From assembly GCF_041242975.1 (NCBI RefSeq), contig NZ_CP162488.1, positions 4,826,001 through 4,890,000 on the forward strand: DNA of 64,000 nt. The letters are read 5' to 3'. Source of the DNA: Xanthomonas sp. DAR 35659. Lineage in GTDB: Bacteria; Pseudomonadota; Gammaproteobacteria; Xanthomonadales; Xanthomonadaceae. Under the pieces are notes generated by a model. The model was given only the letters and a program-made list of their open reading frames with translations. It had not been told where the DNA came from and made no database searches. Shown here piece after piece: positions 1-9,251 of this stretch; position 1 is the stretch's first letter; the number at the start of each line of letters is the position of its first letter. A program made the position numbers and the translations under genes.

Positions 1-1
1 G

Positions 2-1447
2 CGCCGCCGCCAGCTGCGGGTCGAGGACGTCACCGTCGTCGACAAGCCGATGCTCAAACGGGCGGTGGGCGCCGCCGCGCTGGGCAACGCGATGGAATGG
101 TTCGACTTCGGCGTGTACGGCTACCTCGCCGTGACCCTGGGCAAGGTGTTCTTTCCCAGCACCAGCCCGACCGCGCAGCTGATCGCCACGTTCGCGACCT
201 TCACCGTGGCGTTCCTGGTGCGCCCGCTCGGCGGACTGGTGTTCGGCCCGCTGGGCGACCGCTACGGCCGGCAGAAAGTGCTGGCCGCGACCATGATCCT
301 GATGGCGCTGGGCACCTTCTCGATTGGCCTGATCCCGTCCTACGAGCGGATCGGCGTGTGGGCGCCGATCCTGCTGCTGCTCGCGCGGCTGCTGCAGGGC
401 TTTTCCACCGGCGGCGAATACGGCGGCGCCGCCACCTTCATCGCCGAATATGCGACCGACCGCAACCGCGGCTTCATGAGCAGCTGGCTGGAGTTCGGCA
501 CGCTCGGCGGCTACATCGCCGGCGCCGCCACGGTGACCGCGCTGCACGTATTGGTGAGCGATGCGCAGATGCGCGACTGGGGCTGGCGCGTGCCGTTCCT
601 GATCGCCGGTCCGCTGGGCCTGCTCGGCCTGTACATGCGCATGAAACTGGAGGAAACCCCGGCGTTCCGCGCCTATGCCGAGGAAGCGGAGAAGCGCGAG
701 CAGGAAACCCCGGGCCTGGCCGCGCTGTTCCGCGTGCACTGGCCGCAGCTGCTCAAGTGCGTGGGCCTGGTGCTGGTGTTCAACGTCACCGACTACATGC
801 TGCTGACCTACATGCCCAGCTACCTCAGCGTCACCATGGGCTATGCCGAGAGCAAGGGCCTGCTGCTGATCATCATCGTGATGCTGGTGATGATGCCGCT
901 CAACGTGGTCGGCGGCCTGTTCAGCGATCGCCTGGGGCGCCGGCCGATGGTGATCGGCGCGTGCGTCGCGCTGCTGGTGCTGGCGGTACCGTGCCTGCTG
1001 CTGATCGGCACCGGCAACGACTGGCTGATTTTCCTCGGCCTGATGCTGCTGGGCGTGGCGCTGGTGTGCTTCACCAGCTCGATGCCGTCCACCTTGCCGG
1101 CGCTGTTCTACACCCCGGTGCGCTACAGCGCGCTGTCGATCGCCTTCAACGTGTCGGTGTCGCTGTTCGGCGGCACCACGCCGCTGGTCACCGCCTGGCT
1201 GGTCGAATGCACCGGCGATCCGCTGGTCCCGGCGTACTACCTGATGGGCGCGGCGCTGATCGGCATGGCGACCATGGCCTTCGTGCGCGAGACCGCGGGT
1301 CTGCCGCTGCGCGGCTCGCCGCCCGCGGTGGCCAGCGAGGCCGAGGCGCGCGCGCTGCTGCGCAGCGACGAACCGGTGACCGTCGATCCGACCCCACCGA
1401 CGCTGCCGCCATCGCCGGAGCCGCCTTCGCAGGCGATGCCGACCTGA
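2..1447 (+). CDS. proP: ProP-like MFS osmolyte/proton symporter, 5' truncated by the window edge
   Basis: Inner-membrane major facilitator of the ProP (proline/glycine betaine:H+ symporter) type. The frame is open to the first base, and the residues before the first visible Met (at 50) still resemble the ProP N-terminus (RVEDVTVVD), so the true start lies upstream of the window. Family marks include GNAMEWFDFGVYGY in the first helix, GPLGDRYGRQ in the loop after helix 2, GGEYGGAATFIAEY and GLFSDRLGRR in the second half. After the last helix the tail is short and Pro-rich, and the C-terminal coiled coil of E. coli ProP is absent, so osmosensing may differ. The family assignment is firm. The substrate is inferred and could be another small zwitterion or organic acid. 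Confidence 0.88.
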   Translation, partial: RRRQLRVEDVTVVDKPMLKRAVGAAALGNAMEWFDFGVYGYLAVTLGKVFFPSTSPTAQLIATFATFTVAFLVRPLGGLVFGPLGDRYGRQKVLAATMILMALGTFSIGLIPSYERIGVWAPILLLLARLLQGFSTGGEYGGAATFIAEYATDRNRGFMSSWLEFGTLGGYIAGAATVTALHVLVSDAQMRDWGWRVPFLIAGPLGLLGLYMRMKLEETPAFRAYAEEAEKREQETPGLAALFRVHWPQLLKCVGLVLVFNVTDYMLLTYMPSYLSVTMGYAESKGLLLIIIVMLVMMPLNVVGGLFSDRLGRRPMVIGACVALLVLAVPCLLLIGTGNDWLIFLGLMLLGVALVCFTSSMPSTLPALFYTPVRYSALSIAFNVSVSLFGGTTPLVTAWLVECTGDPLVPAYYLMGAALIGMATMAFVRETAGLPLRGSPPAVASEAEARALLRSDEPVTVDPTPPTLPPSPEPPSQAMPT

Positions 1448-2038
1448 CGCCGTCGCGGCCACCCGGCGCGTGATGGCGGGTGGCGGGTGGCGGACGTGCG
1501 CGGCGCCGATGGCGTCCGCGCGCGAGCAGACCGCGCATCGCTATCGCCGCCCGCGTCCGACGCGGCGGGATCGCATCCGGCAGCGCTTGCCGTACAGCCC
1601 CGGCGACGACGGCGGCCCCGAAAAAAGACCAAAAAAAAGCCCGCTTGCAGCGAACTGCCAGCGGGCCTTGCTCCCTCCCCCACGTCGGGATGCAGGGCGA
1701 TCTTGGTCCCTTTTTTTGGGCATTGCACGCTGCAGTGCAAAACGATACCGGGCAGTACATTCTGCTGCGCTGCACGATCCGCCCGGGAGGCGGCGCGCGC
1801 CGATTGCGGCACCGAATCGGGATCGCGGGACCGCGCGTCGTTCCCTGGCAACGCGCACGTTCGGGCGACGCCACGGACAGCGATGATCGCGCCTGCCGCC
1901 ACCATGCCCTGGATGCGTGCAGCGCTCGCGCAAGCCCGCCTCCGATCCTGCGAATAATCGCCTGGTCACGGCGCGCGTGCGCGACGGCCCCGTGCATGAC
2001 GCGCCGGACGCGAGACGGATACCGTCAGCGGCGCTCGC
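1448..2038. other. Intergenic region between convergent genes
   Basis: About 590 bases with no convincing gene; overlapping frames on both strands lack family-like sequence. It contains a strong minus-strand terminator (1631-1666). Just upstream of that on the minus strand is the inverted repeat TTGCAC-N6-GTGCAA (about 1723-1740). The stretch of about 100 nt between them could be a 3' UTR or a small RNA, but there is no direct proof of either. Confidence 0.5.
1631..1666 (-). terminator. Rho-independent terminator, minus strand
   Basis: A 12-bp stem with one mismatch (1639-1650 with 1655-1666) closes a CGAA loop. On the minus strand it is followed by eight T residues and, after a short gap, six more. 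It lies about 370 nt past the stop codon of the minus-strand AsmA-like gene, so it ends either that transcript or a separate small RNA. Confidence 0.8.
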
Positions 2039-4255
2039 TCACGGTGGCGAAGGCGCCGGCGTCGCGCCCTCCGGTAGCCACGCGGGCTGCCGTTCGTACC
2101 AGTCGCGCGCGTTCAGCAGATGCCATTGCCGTTGTTCGCCGCGCAAGGCGACGCCGACGCCGAGCACGCCCCAGCGCGCGTACAGGTCGCCCTGGGTGCC
2201 GGCATCGCCGACGCGCAAGCGCGCGCGCAGCGCCACGCGCTGGTTCTCCGCGGCGAGGCGATCCAGCCACAGCGCATCCTTGCGCCAGCGCAGTTGGGCG
2301 CTGGCATCCAGCTCCCCGGCATCGGCCAGCTTGAGCAGCCACGCCGGCGCGTCGCTGCGCTGCGCGAACACCGCCAGCACCGGGCCGGCATCGCGCATCT
2401 GGATCTGCAGTTGCGCATCGACCTGCTTCGCCGGCTCGGCGGCGATGCGCCCCTGCGGCACGCGCAGCGTGGCCCACCAGTCTCGTTGTTTCGCCGCTTC
2501 GCCGTAGCGCACGGCCTGCAGGCGCAAGGTGCTGCCGCTCAGGTCGAAGCGCTTGTCGCGCAGGTCCGCGCGCCGCAGCCGCGCATCGAGGTCCAGGTCG
2601 CCCAGCAGCGCCAGGCCGGCCGCCTGCAACTGCGCCTGGCGGCCACGCAGGCGCACAGCGCCCGCACCGACCTGTCCGGCCGCATCCAGGCGCAGGTCGC
2701 CGCTGAGCGATCCGCTGCCGCCGAGCACACGCACCTGCGACGCCGGCAGGTAGCGGTTGTAGGCGCGCAGGTCGGGGACGCGCGCATCGTCGAAACGCAG
2801 ACGCGCCTGCAGCGAGTCGTGCAGGGTCGCCAGCGCGCCGTCGCCTTCCAGAGCCAGGCGCAGGTTCTCGCCCTGCACGAACACCGCCTTGGGTTCGGTC
2901 ACCGGTGCCAGCGCGAACGTGCGCATGCGCACGTCCATCTGCGTGCGCGGCTGCGCGGCGCTGCCGACGATGCGCCCGGACGCCTGCGCCTGGCCACGCA
3001 CCTGCACCTGCATCACGTCGGCCATGGCCTGTACGTCGGGTACGTCGAGCCGGCTGCCCGGTTGCAAGGTGCCCTGCGCCAGGCGCAGGTCGGCATTGAC
3101 GTCGCCGCCGCCGGCGAGCCGGAACCAGGGCTTGCGCACCAGCAGGTCGCTGATCCAGTTGAGCGACTCGAAATGCCAGCGGCCCTGCAAGGTGCCGGAC
3201 AGACGCGGCAACACCGCCGCCGGGTCGGCGAAGGGAATGCGGCGCCCGGCGATGCGCAGGTCGGCATCGAGCATGCTGCGCGGATCGACCTGACCGGGCA
3301 GGCGCGCACGCACACGCACGTCGTGGTCCACATCGAGCAGCAGCGCCAGCACGCCACGGTCGGTGGCGCCGACGCCGGCATGCAGCGGCACCCGCCAGTT
3401 GAGCATGCTGCCCGGTTGCAGTTCGCCGCGGCGCAGGCGCAGGTTCGCCTCCACGTGACCGAGCCCGGGCTCGGTGCTCAACCGGGTCTGGCCGCCGGAG
3501 GTATCGATGCGCAGCGCCACGCTGCGCCCGCGCAGCTGCAGCGCCAGATCGGTGATGTCCAGCTTGCGCAGGCCCGGCGCCTGCGCGCGGTAGTGCCGCG
3601 GGAACGAGAAGCGCGCGTCCACATGCGCCTGGTCGGCGATCTGGCGCGTGCCGTAGCGCACGCTGGCCTGGTCGAACACGATCTGCGAGGGAAACAGTTC
3701 CGCCGGGCCGCCGCGGAGCTGCTTGAGGAAACCGACGGTGCCATGGCCCTTGCCTTCGATCGCCAGGTCGCCGAAGCGCGCGCGTTGCAGCGTGCCGCTG
3801 TGGATCGCGTCGAAGCGCAGCGTCCAGCCCTGGTCGCTCTGCGGCGGCGGCGCGATGGCGTCGGCGACGCGATCCATCTCGCCGATCACGTTCACCGCTT
3901 CCAGCCACGGCAGGCGCACTTCGCGGTGCAGCAGCGGCAGCACGGCGATGCGCGCGCTGACCCGGTCCGCGCGCAAGGTCCACACGGTGCGCTGCACATG
4001 GCCGCGCATGCGCACGTCCCACGCCGTGACCAGCCCGGGCAGCACGGTCAGCGCCGGGCCGGTCTGCATCCGGAACTTTTCCGGCTTGCGGTTGGTGGCC
4101 ATGTCGAACAGCGGCGTGTTGAGGAACACGTTGCCCAGCAGCAGGTACGCCAGATAGGCGATCAGCAGGCCGCGCAGCAGCAGGCGCCATGGCCGCGGCA
4201 GGCGCCGGTAGCGTTCGAGGGCGGCAGCGGGCAGGAGGCGGGCGAAGGGTGGCAC
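2039..4255 (-). CDS. Large membrane-anchored AsmA-like protein of unknown function
   Basis: A 738-residue protein with one hydrophobic segment near the N-terminus (about residues 25-48, from RLLLRGLLIAYLAYLLLG) and then a long region rich in beta-strand-like alternating hydrophobic and charged residues with repeated VR, LDADL and LQPGS-type elements. This layout fits AsmA/TamB/YdbH-like proteins, which are anchored in the inner membrane, extend into the periplasm and are linked to lipid transport or outer-membrane assembly. No catalytic motif is visible. The start at 4255 gives a plausible basic N-terminus before the anchor. It stands alone, divergent from the CoA-transferase gene. The family link is tentative; that it is a real gene is well supported by length and codon bias. 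Confidence 0.7.
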   Translation of the reverse strand: MPPFARLLPAAALERYRRLPRPWRLLLRGLLIAYLAYLLLGNVFLNTPLFDMATNRKPEKFRMQTGPALTVLPGLVTAWDVRMRGHVQRTVWTLRADRVSARIAVLPLLHREVRLPWLEAVNVIGEMDRVADAIAPPPQSDQGWTLRFDAIHSGTLQRARFGDLAIEGKGHGTVGFLKQLRGGPAELFPSQIVFDQASVRYGTRQIADQAHVDARFSFPRHYRAQAPGLRKLDITDLALQLRGRSVALRIDTSGGQTRLSTEPGLGHVEANLRLRRGELQPGSMLNWRVPLHAGVGATDRGVLALLLDVDHDVRVRARLPGQVDPRSMLDADLRIAGRRIPFADPAAVLPRLSGTLQGRWHFESLNWISDLLVRKPWFRLAGGGDVNADLRLAQGTLQPGSRLDVPDVQAMADVMQVQVRGQAQASGRIVGSAAQPRTQMDVRMRTFALAPVTEPKAVFVQGENLRLALEGDGALATLHDSLQARLRFDDARVPDLRAYNRYLPASQVRVLGGSGSLSGDLRLDAAGQVGAGAVRLRGRQAQLQAAGLALLGDLDLDARLRRADLRDKRFDLSGSTLRLQAVRYGEAAKQRDWWATLRVPQGRIAAEPAKQVDAQLQIQMRDAGPVLAVFAQRSDAPAWLLKLADAGELDASAQLRWRKDALWLDRLAAENQRVALRARLRVGDAGTQGDLYARWGVLGVGVALRGEQRQWHLLNARDWYERQPAWLPEGATPAPSPP

Positions 4256-4371
4256 GCCGGCACTATCGCCGCGGCGCGGCGTCGGGCGCGTGAAAGCCGC
4301 TGCTTCGCCACGCGCCGGACGCCGGCGCGATCCGCGATAATTGCGGCCTTCCCCTTTTCGCCTGGTTGCCC

Positions 4372-5892
4372 ATGTCCGCCGAACGCATCCTCCACCCGCG
4401 CCTGCGCGAGCGCGTCGTCACCGCCGAGGCCGCTGCCGCGCTGATCCAACCGGGCGAGACGGTGGCGATGAGCGGCTTCACCGGTTCCGGCTATCCGAAG
4501 GCCGTGCCGATCGCGCTGGCGCAGCGGATCGAGGCCGCGCACCTGCAGGGCCAGGCGTTCAAGATCCAGTTGATGACCGGCGCCTCCACCGCGCCGGAAC
4601 TGGACGGCGCCCTGGCCAAGGCCGACGGCATCGCCCTGCGCATGCCGTTCCAGTCCGACCCCGACGCGCGCCAGCGCATCAACGCCGGCACCCTGGACTA
4701 CATCGACATCCACCTCAGCCATGTCGCCCAGCACGTGTGGTTCGGCTTCTACGGCGAGATCGACACCGCGGTGGTGGAAGTGTCCGGCATCCGCGAAGAC
4801 GGCAGCCTGATCCCGTCCACCTCGATCGGCAACAACAAGACCTGGCTGGACCTGGCGAAGAAGGTCATCGTCGAGGTCAACGACTGGCAGCCGGCCGGCA
4901 TCGACGGCATGCACGACGTGTACTACGGCACCGCGCTGCCGCCGCAGCGCAAGCCGATCCCGCTGCTGCACGCCGAGGATCGCATCGGCGAACCGTCGCT
5001 GCGCTGCGACCCGGACAAGATCGTCGCCGTGGTGCGCACGCATGGCCCGGACCGCAACAGCCCGTTCACGCCGGCCGACGCGACCAGCGCGCGCATCGCC
5101 GCGCACCTGATCGAATTCCTCCAGCACGAAGTGGCCAAGGGCCGGCTGCCGGCCAACCTGCTGCCGCTGCAGTCGGGCGTGGGCAACATCCCCAACGCGG
5201 TGCTGGCCGGGCTGGCCAGCAGCGGCTTCCGCGATCTGAGCGCGTTCACCGAGGTGATCCAGGACGGCATGCTCGACCTGCTGCGCAGCGGCGTGCTCAA
5301 GGTCGCCTCGTGCACCGGTTTCGCGCTGAGCCCGGAGGCCAACGAGGAGTTCAAGCGCAACATCGCCTTCTACCGCGAGCGCATCATCCTGCGCACGCAG
5401 GAGATCTCCAACCACCCGGAACTGGTGCGGCGGCTGGGCTGCATCGGCATGAACGGCATGATCGAGGCCGACCTGTACGGCAACGTCAATTCCACCCACG
5501 TGATGGGCAGCCGCATCATGAACGGCATCGGCGGCTCCGGCGACTTCGCGCGCAACGGCTTCCTGTCGATCTTCCTCAGCCCCAGCACCGCGAAGAACGG
5601 CAGCATCTCGGCGATCGTGCCGATGGTCAGCCACGTCGACCACACCGAGCACGACGTCTCCATCATCGTCACCGAGCACGGCCTGGCCGACCTGCGCGGC
5701 CTGCCGCCGCGGCAGCGCGCGCAGCAGTTGCTCGCGCACTGCGTGGACCCCAGCTACCGCGCGCAGCTACAGGACTACGTCGACCGCGCCCTGCACAGCA
5801 GCTACGGCAAGCACACCCCGCACCTGCTGCCCGAGGCGCTGTCCTGGCACCAGCGCTGGCTGGATACCGGGACGATGCACGCGGGCGGCTGA
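4372..5892 (+). CDS. Acetyl-CoA hydrolase / succinyl-CoA:acetate CoA-transferase family protein
   Basis: A 506-residue cytosolic class I CoA-transferase of the Ach1/AarC/ScpC group, which moves CoA between acetate and succinyl- or propionyl-CoA or hydrolyses acetyl-CoA. Visible family marks are SGVGNIPNAVLAGL, the segment FTEVIQDG carrying the likely catalytic Glu that forms the glutamyl-CoA thioester, and GIGGSGDFARNG near residue 385. The length is typical. ATG 4372 (MSAERILHP) is preferred over an in-frame TTG six bases upstream. It has no obvious operon partner; the ATPase gene downstream begins 39 nt later. Whether it acts as transferase or hydrolase cannot be told from sequence alone. 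Confidence 0.9.
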   Translation: MSAERILHPRLRERVVTAEAAAALIQPGETVAMSGFTGSGYPKAVPIALAQRIEAAHLQGQAFKIQLMTGASTAPELDGALAKADGIALRMPFQSDPDARQRINAGTLDYIDIHLSHVAQHVWFGFYGEIDTAVVEVSGIREDGSLIPSTSIGNNKTWLDLAKKVIVEVNDWQPAGIDGMHDVYYGTALPPQRKPIPLLHAEDRIGEPSLRCDPDKIVAVVRTHGPDRNSPFTPADATSARIAAHLIEFLQHEVAKGRLPANLLPLQSGVGNIPNAVLAGLASSGFRDLSAFTEVIQDGMLDLLRSGVLKVASCTGFALSPEANEEFKRNIAFYRERIILRTQEISNHPELVRRLGCIGMNGMIEADLYGNVNSTHVMGSRIMNGIGGSGDFARNGFLSIFLSPSTAKNGSISAIVPMVSHVDHTEHDVSIIVTEHGLADLRGLPPRQRAQQLLAHCVDPSYRAQLQDYVDRALHSSYGKHTPHLLPEALSWHQRWLDTGTMHAGG

Positions 5893-5931
5893 GCGGCGGA
5901 AACCGCAACGGCAGCGGGGTATGCTGCGCCG

Positions 5932-7095
5932 ATGCTGACCACCTTAGCGGTGTCCTCCTACCGTTCCCTGCGCGAGCTGGTGCTGCCGCTGGCGGGGCTG
6001 ACCCTGATCACCGGCGCCAACGGCAGCGGCAAGTCCAACGTCTACCGCGCGCTGCGCCTGCTCGCCGACACCGCCCAGGGCGGGGTGATCGCCGCGCTGG
6101 CCCGCGAAGGCGGCCTGCCGTCGGCGCTGTGGGCCGGCCCGGAGACGCTGAGCCGCGCGGTCCGGCGCGGCGAGCATCCGGTCGAGGGCACGGTGCGGCA
6201 ACGCACCGTCGGGCTGAAACTGGGCTACGCCAGCGACGCGTTGGGCTATGCCATCGACCTGGGACTGCCGATGCCGTCTTCGTCGGCGTTCGCGCTGGAT
6301 CCGCAGATCAAGCGCGAATGCATCTGGGCCGGGCCCTGGCTGCGCCCGGCCAACCTGCTGGTGGACCGCAACGGCCCGGCGGTGCGCCTGCGCACCCAGG
6401 ACGACGGCTGGAGCGATGCCGGCGCCGGCATCGCCAGTTTCGACAGCGTGCTGGCGCAGTTCTCCGATCCGCGCGCGGCGCCGGAGATGCACGAAGTGCG
6501 CGAGAACATCCGGCGCTGGCGCTTCTACGACCACTTCCGCACCGACGCCGCGGCGCCGGCGCGCATGGCGCAGATCGGCACGCACACGCCGGTACTGAGC
6601 AACGACGGCGCCGATCTCGCGGCCGCCCTGCAGACCATCCTGGAGATCGGCGATGCCGACGGCCTGCATGCGGCGGTGGACGATGCCTTCCCCGGTGCGC
6701 GGCTGACGATCGAGGTGCATGCCGGCCGCTTCGACCTGGCGATGCATCAGCATGGCCTGCTGCGGCCGCTGTCGGCTGCGGAGTTGTCCGACGGCACCTT
6801 GCGCTATCTGCTGTGGATTGCCGCCCTGCTGAGCCCGCGCCCGCCGGAACTGCTGGTGCTCAACGAACCGGAAGCGAGCCTGCACCCGGACCTGTTGCCG
6901 GCGCTGGCGCGGCTGATCGGCGGCGCCGCGCGGCATGCGCAGATCATCGTGGTCTCGCATGCCAGCCGCCTGATCGCGGCGCTGGAGCAGCAGCCGGATT
7001 GCCTGCACCACCTGCTGATCAAGGAACACGGCCAGACCGACGTCGCCGGCCTGCGCGCGCTCGACCGCCCGGCGTGGCATTGGCCCAGCCGCTGA
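5932..7095 (+). CDS. AAA/ABC-type ATPase, SMC-like predicted ATP-binding protein
   Basis: A 387-residue soluble ATPase. Walker A is GANGSGKS at about residues 28-35. The signature-like LSDGTLRYL lies near 285, Walker B LLVLNEPE at about 308-315, and an H-loop-like VVSHAS near 342. The order and spacing match the predicted ATPases related to RecF/SMC and OLD proteins (AAA_21/COG4637 type), in which a long insert separates Walker A from the signature. No nuclease or TOPRIM domain is attached and no toxin-like partner is adjacent, so a defence role is not supported here. The cellular role is unknown. It follows the CoA-transferase on the same strand but is functionally unrelated on its face. Confidence 0.82.
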   Translation: MLTTLAVSSYRSLRELVLPLAGLTLITGANGSGKSNVYRALRLLADTAQGGVIAALAREGGLPSALWAGPETLSRAVRRGEHPVEGTVRQRTVGLKLGYASDALGYAIDLGLPMPSSSAFALDPQIKRECIWAGPWLRPANLLVDRNGPAVRLRTQDDGWSDAGAGIASFDSVLAQFSDPRAAPEMHEVRENIRRWRFYDHFRTDAAAPARMAQIGTHTPVLSNDGADLAAALQTILEIGDADGLHAAVDDAFPGARLTIEVHAGRFDLAMHQHGLLRPLSAAELSDGTLRYLLWIAALLSPRPPELLVLNEPEASLHPDLLPALARLIGGAARHAQIIVVSHASRLIAALEQQPDCLHHLLIKEHGQTDVAGLRALDRPAWHWPSR

Positions 7096-7232
7096 GGCGG
7101 ACCGTGCCTGCGGCGGCACGCCTGCTGCGGACTGCGGCATGCCTGGTGGGCGATTGTGGCGTCGTTCGAGTCCATCGCGTCGGGACTGAAGTCCCTGCCG
7201 CACGGGTGTGCGTGCACGCCCGACGCGCTCCC

Positions 7233-7302
7233 CTGTAGGAGCGGCTTCAGCCGCGACGGGGCGTTACCGGTAGCGGCTGTCGCGGCTGAAGCCGCTCCTA
7301 CA
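7233..7302. repeat. Paired REP element, copy A
   Basis: Two inverted arms starting GTAGGAGCGGCTTCAGCCGC face each other across a short GGGGCGTTACCGGTAGCGGCT-like centre. The same arms recur at 28122-28192, 42594-42663 and 61338-61404, and as single or decayed copies at 29809-29874 and 47805-47829. The right arm supplies the stop codon of the minus-strand GIY-YIG gene. Confidence 0.92.
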
Positions 7303-7609
7303 TCACCGCGGATTCGGCGGTCGCTTGCGGGGTATCGGACACCGGCGCGGGCTCCGACGCGCTCAGGAACGCCAGCTTGCGGCCACGCGGCAGTTGCTTG
7401 AGCGCGTATTCGGCGCGCGAGGCGGCGGCGCGGTCCGGATAGGCGCGGCTGGCGAGCAGGCGCACCGGCGGGTTGGCGCGGGTGTACTTGGCGCCGGTGC
7501 CGCGCAGGTGCGCCTGGAAGCGCGCCTGCAGGTCGGGGGTGATGCCGGCGTAGTAGCTGCCGTTGCGGCATTCGAGCAGGTACAGGAACCAGGGCGAGTC
7601 GGCGGCCAT
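7298..7609 (-). CDS. GIY-YIG nuclease superfamily protein (UPF0213 type)
   Basis: A 103-residue single-domain GIY-YIG protein. The N-terminal [18 protein letters not shown] carries the YLL and YAGIT forms of the GIY and YIG strands. This is followed by the expected R in [10 protein letters not shown], the block [14 protein letters not shown], and Glu in AEYALKQL near residue 70, all typical of the small YhbQ/UPF0213 group. Members are DNA-processing enzymes by fold, with poorly known biology. ATG 7609 is chosen; an in-frame ATG at 7627 adds six residues. The stop codon TAG comes from the terminal CTA of a REP arm, so the last residues are not conserved-looking. Confidence 0.85.
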   Translation of the reverse strand: MAADSPWFLYLLECRNGSYYAGITPDLQARFQAHLRGTGAKYTRANPPVRLLASRAYPDRAAASRAEYALKQLPRGRKLAFLSASEPAPVSDTPQATAESAVM

Positions 7610-8077
7610 GCGCGCATTATCGACCATGCCATGGCATCCGCCAGCGCGTGCGGCAGACCATGCGATCGGACACGCCGCCTTCGCTCCGGCCCTCACGACG
7701 TTGCCGCCCGCGATCGCGCTTGCCGTGGCCACGGCATGCAGGCGCATCCGTCTTCCATCCATTGGAAGTGGCCTTCCGGCAAGGCACGCGACGCGTCTGC
7801 CCAGTGCCTCGATCCCGAACACCCGGGGCGAACATGCCCACCGCGCTGAACCCGCGACAACAGGCTTTAACGCCCCGCGAACACCTTGCCAGCCACTGCC
7901 ACACACCGGCATATCGCGGCGATCAGGGAGGCGGATAACGTCATCACCGGCTCGCAGCCGTCGACACCGAAGCTCTCTCCCTTCGCATTCGGCGGCGCGG
8001 CCGGCCCCTCTTCGGGCGAGCCCCGCCCTCCACGCACGCAGCCGGCCAGGCTGCGTGCGCTTTCCGAACGACAGCCC
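7610..8077. other. Intergenic region with a hairpin after the DAHP synthase gene
   Basis: About 470 bases without a credible gene. Near its right end, 8033-8043 pairs perfectly with 8049-8059 (CGCACGCAGCC stem, five-base loop), just downstream of the stop of the minus-strand DAHP synthase. There is no clear T-run, so it is either a weak terminator or an RNA 3'-end stabiliser. Nothing else recognisable is seen. Confidence 0.55.
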
Positions 8078-9151
8078 TCAGGCCGCCTGCGCCACGCGCG
8101 CCTGGCGCCGCGCGCGCACCGCCTGCGCCAGCCGCTCCAGCACCTGTACCGAGCTGTCCCAGTCGATGCAGCCGTCGGTGATGCTCTGCCCGTAGACCAG
8201 CGGCTGGCCGGCGACCAGTTCCTGGCGCCCGCCGACCAGGTGGCTTTCCACCATCACCCCGACGATGCGGGGCTGCCCGGCCTCCAGTTGCGCGGCGATG
8301 GCGTCGATCACCTTGGGCTGGTTGTCCGGATTCTTGCCGCTGTTGGCGTGGCTGGCATCGACCATCAGCCGCGCCGGCAAGCCGGCCTTCTCCAGCGCCT
8401 GGCCGGCGGCGGCGACGCTGTCGGCGTCGTAGTTGGGCTGGGTGCCGCCGCGCAGGATCACGTGGCAGTCGGGGTTGCCGGCGGTGGCCGCGACCGCGGT
8501 CTGTCCGTCCTTGGTCACCGCCAGGAAATGGTGCGGATGCGAGGCCGCGCCGACCGCGTCGACCGCGATCTTGACGTCGCCGCTGGTGCCGTTCTTGAAG
8601 CCCACCGGGCACGACAGGCCCGAGGCCATCTCGCGGTGCACCTGGCTCTCGGTGGTGCGCGCGCCAATCGCGCCCCAGGCCACCAGGTCGGCGATGTACT
8701 GCGGCGAGATGATGTCGAGGAACTCCACGCCGGCCGGCAGGCCGAGGCGGTTGATGTCGCGCAGCAGGCCGCGCGCCAGGCGCAGGCCCTTGTTGATGTC
8801 GAAGCTGCCGTCGAGGTTGGGGTCGTTGATCAGGCCCTTCCAGCCGACCGTGGTGCGCGGCTTCTCGAAGTACACCCGCATCACGATCTCCAGCGCATCG
8901 CCGTAGGTGTCGCGCAGCGGGCGCAGGCGCTGCGCGTACTCCATCGCCGCGACCGGGTCGTGGATCGAGCAGGGGCCGATCACCACCGCCAGGCGGTCGT
9001 CGCGGCCGTGCAGGATCTCGTGCAGCGCCGCGCGCGCGGCGGCCACGGTCTGCGAGGCCTCCTCGTCGCAGGGCAGCAGCGCCAGCAGTTGCGAGGGGGG
9101 AGTCAGCGGTTCGATCTTGCGGATGCGCAGATCGTCGGTGTGGGGAGCCAT
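8078..9151 (-). CDS. aroG: 3-deoxy-7-phosphoheptulonate (DAHP) synthase, class I
   Basis: Cytosolic first enzyme of the shikimate pathway, condensing phosphoenolpyruvate and erythrose 4-phosphate. At 357 residues it matches the AroF/AroG/AroH group. Visible family blocks are VVIGPCSIHDP, VMRVYFEKPRTTVGWKGLINDP, the RTTESQVHREMASGLSCPVGFKNGT region with substrate-binding Arg and Lys, and VDASHANSGKNP. The start at 9151 (MAPHTDDLRIRKIEPLTPP) aligns with family N-termini. It is monocistronic and preceded by a leader peptide and attenuator on the same strand (9199-9335), so expression should respond to charged aromatic tRNAs. The aroG symbol follows common use; which amino acid inhibits it cannot be read from sequence. 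Confidence 0.95.
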   Translation of the reverse strand: MAPHTDDLRIRKIEPLTPPSQLLALLPCDEEASQTVAAARAALHEILHGRDDRLAVVIGPCSIHDPVAAMEYAQRLRPLRDTYGDALEIVMRVYFEKPRTTVGWKGLINDPNLDGSFDINKGLRLARGLLRDINRLGLPAGVEFLDIISPQYIADLVAWGAIGARTTESQVHREMASGLSCPVGFKNGTSGDVKIAVDAVGAASHPHHFLAVTKDGQTAVAATAGNPDCHVILRGGTQPNYDADSVAAAGQALEKAGLPARLMVDASHANSGKNPDNQPKVIDAIAAQLEAGQPRIVGVMVESHLVGGRQELVAGQPLVYGQSITDGCIDWDSSVQVLERLAQAVRARRQARVAQAA

Positions 9152-9198
9152 GGGGAATCTCTCGGTCGGGTCTGGGTGGGGGCCAGTCCGGCGGCATG

Positions 9199-9228
9199 AA
9201 AAAAGCCGCCAGGTTCGCTGGCGGCTTT
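9199..9228 (-). terminator. Attenuator terminator in the DAHP synthase leader
   Basis: On the minus strand, AAAGCCGCCAG (9228-9218) pairs with CTGGCGGCTTT around a five-base loop and is followed by a run of six T residues (9204-9199). It lies between the leader peptide stop (9252) and the aroG start (9151). The leader contains CCGCTGGCGG (9284-9275), which is complementary to the 5' arm CCGCCAGCG and so can form the competing antiterminator. Confidence 0.88.
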
Positions 9229-9251
9229 CGGGATTGCGGCTGAAGTGTCCT

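Noticed and set aside
2120..4444. 774-codon plus-strand frame opposite the AsmA-like gene
   Set aside because: It is a low-complexity Gln/His/Ala/Arg sequence typical of the reverse frame; the minus-strand gene has an N-terminal anchor and sensible composition.
5932..7095. Defence-system ATPase of the Gabija, OLD or retron type
   Set aside because: No TOPRIM, helicase, reverse transcriptase or toxin partner adjoins the ATPase, and its neighbours are metabolic genes.
7156..7401. Frames containing CRSGFSRD or VAAEAAPT
   Set aside because: Readings through the REP arms, seen at every REP copy; not independent genes.
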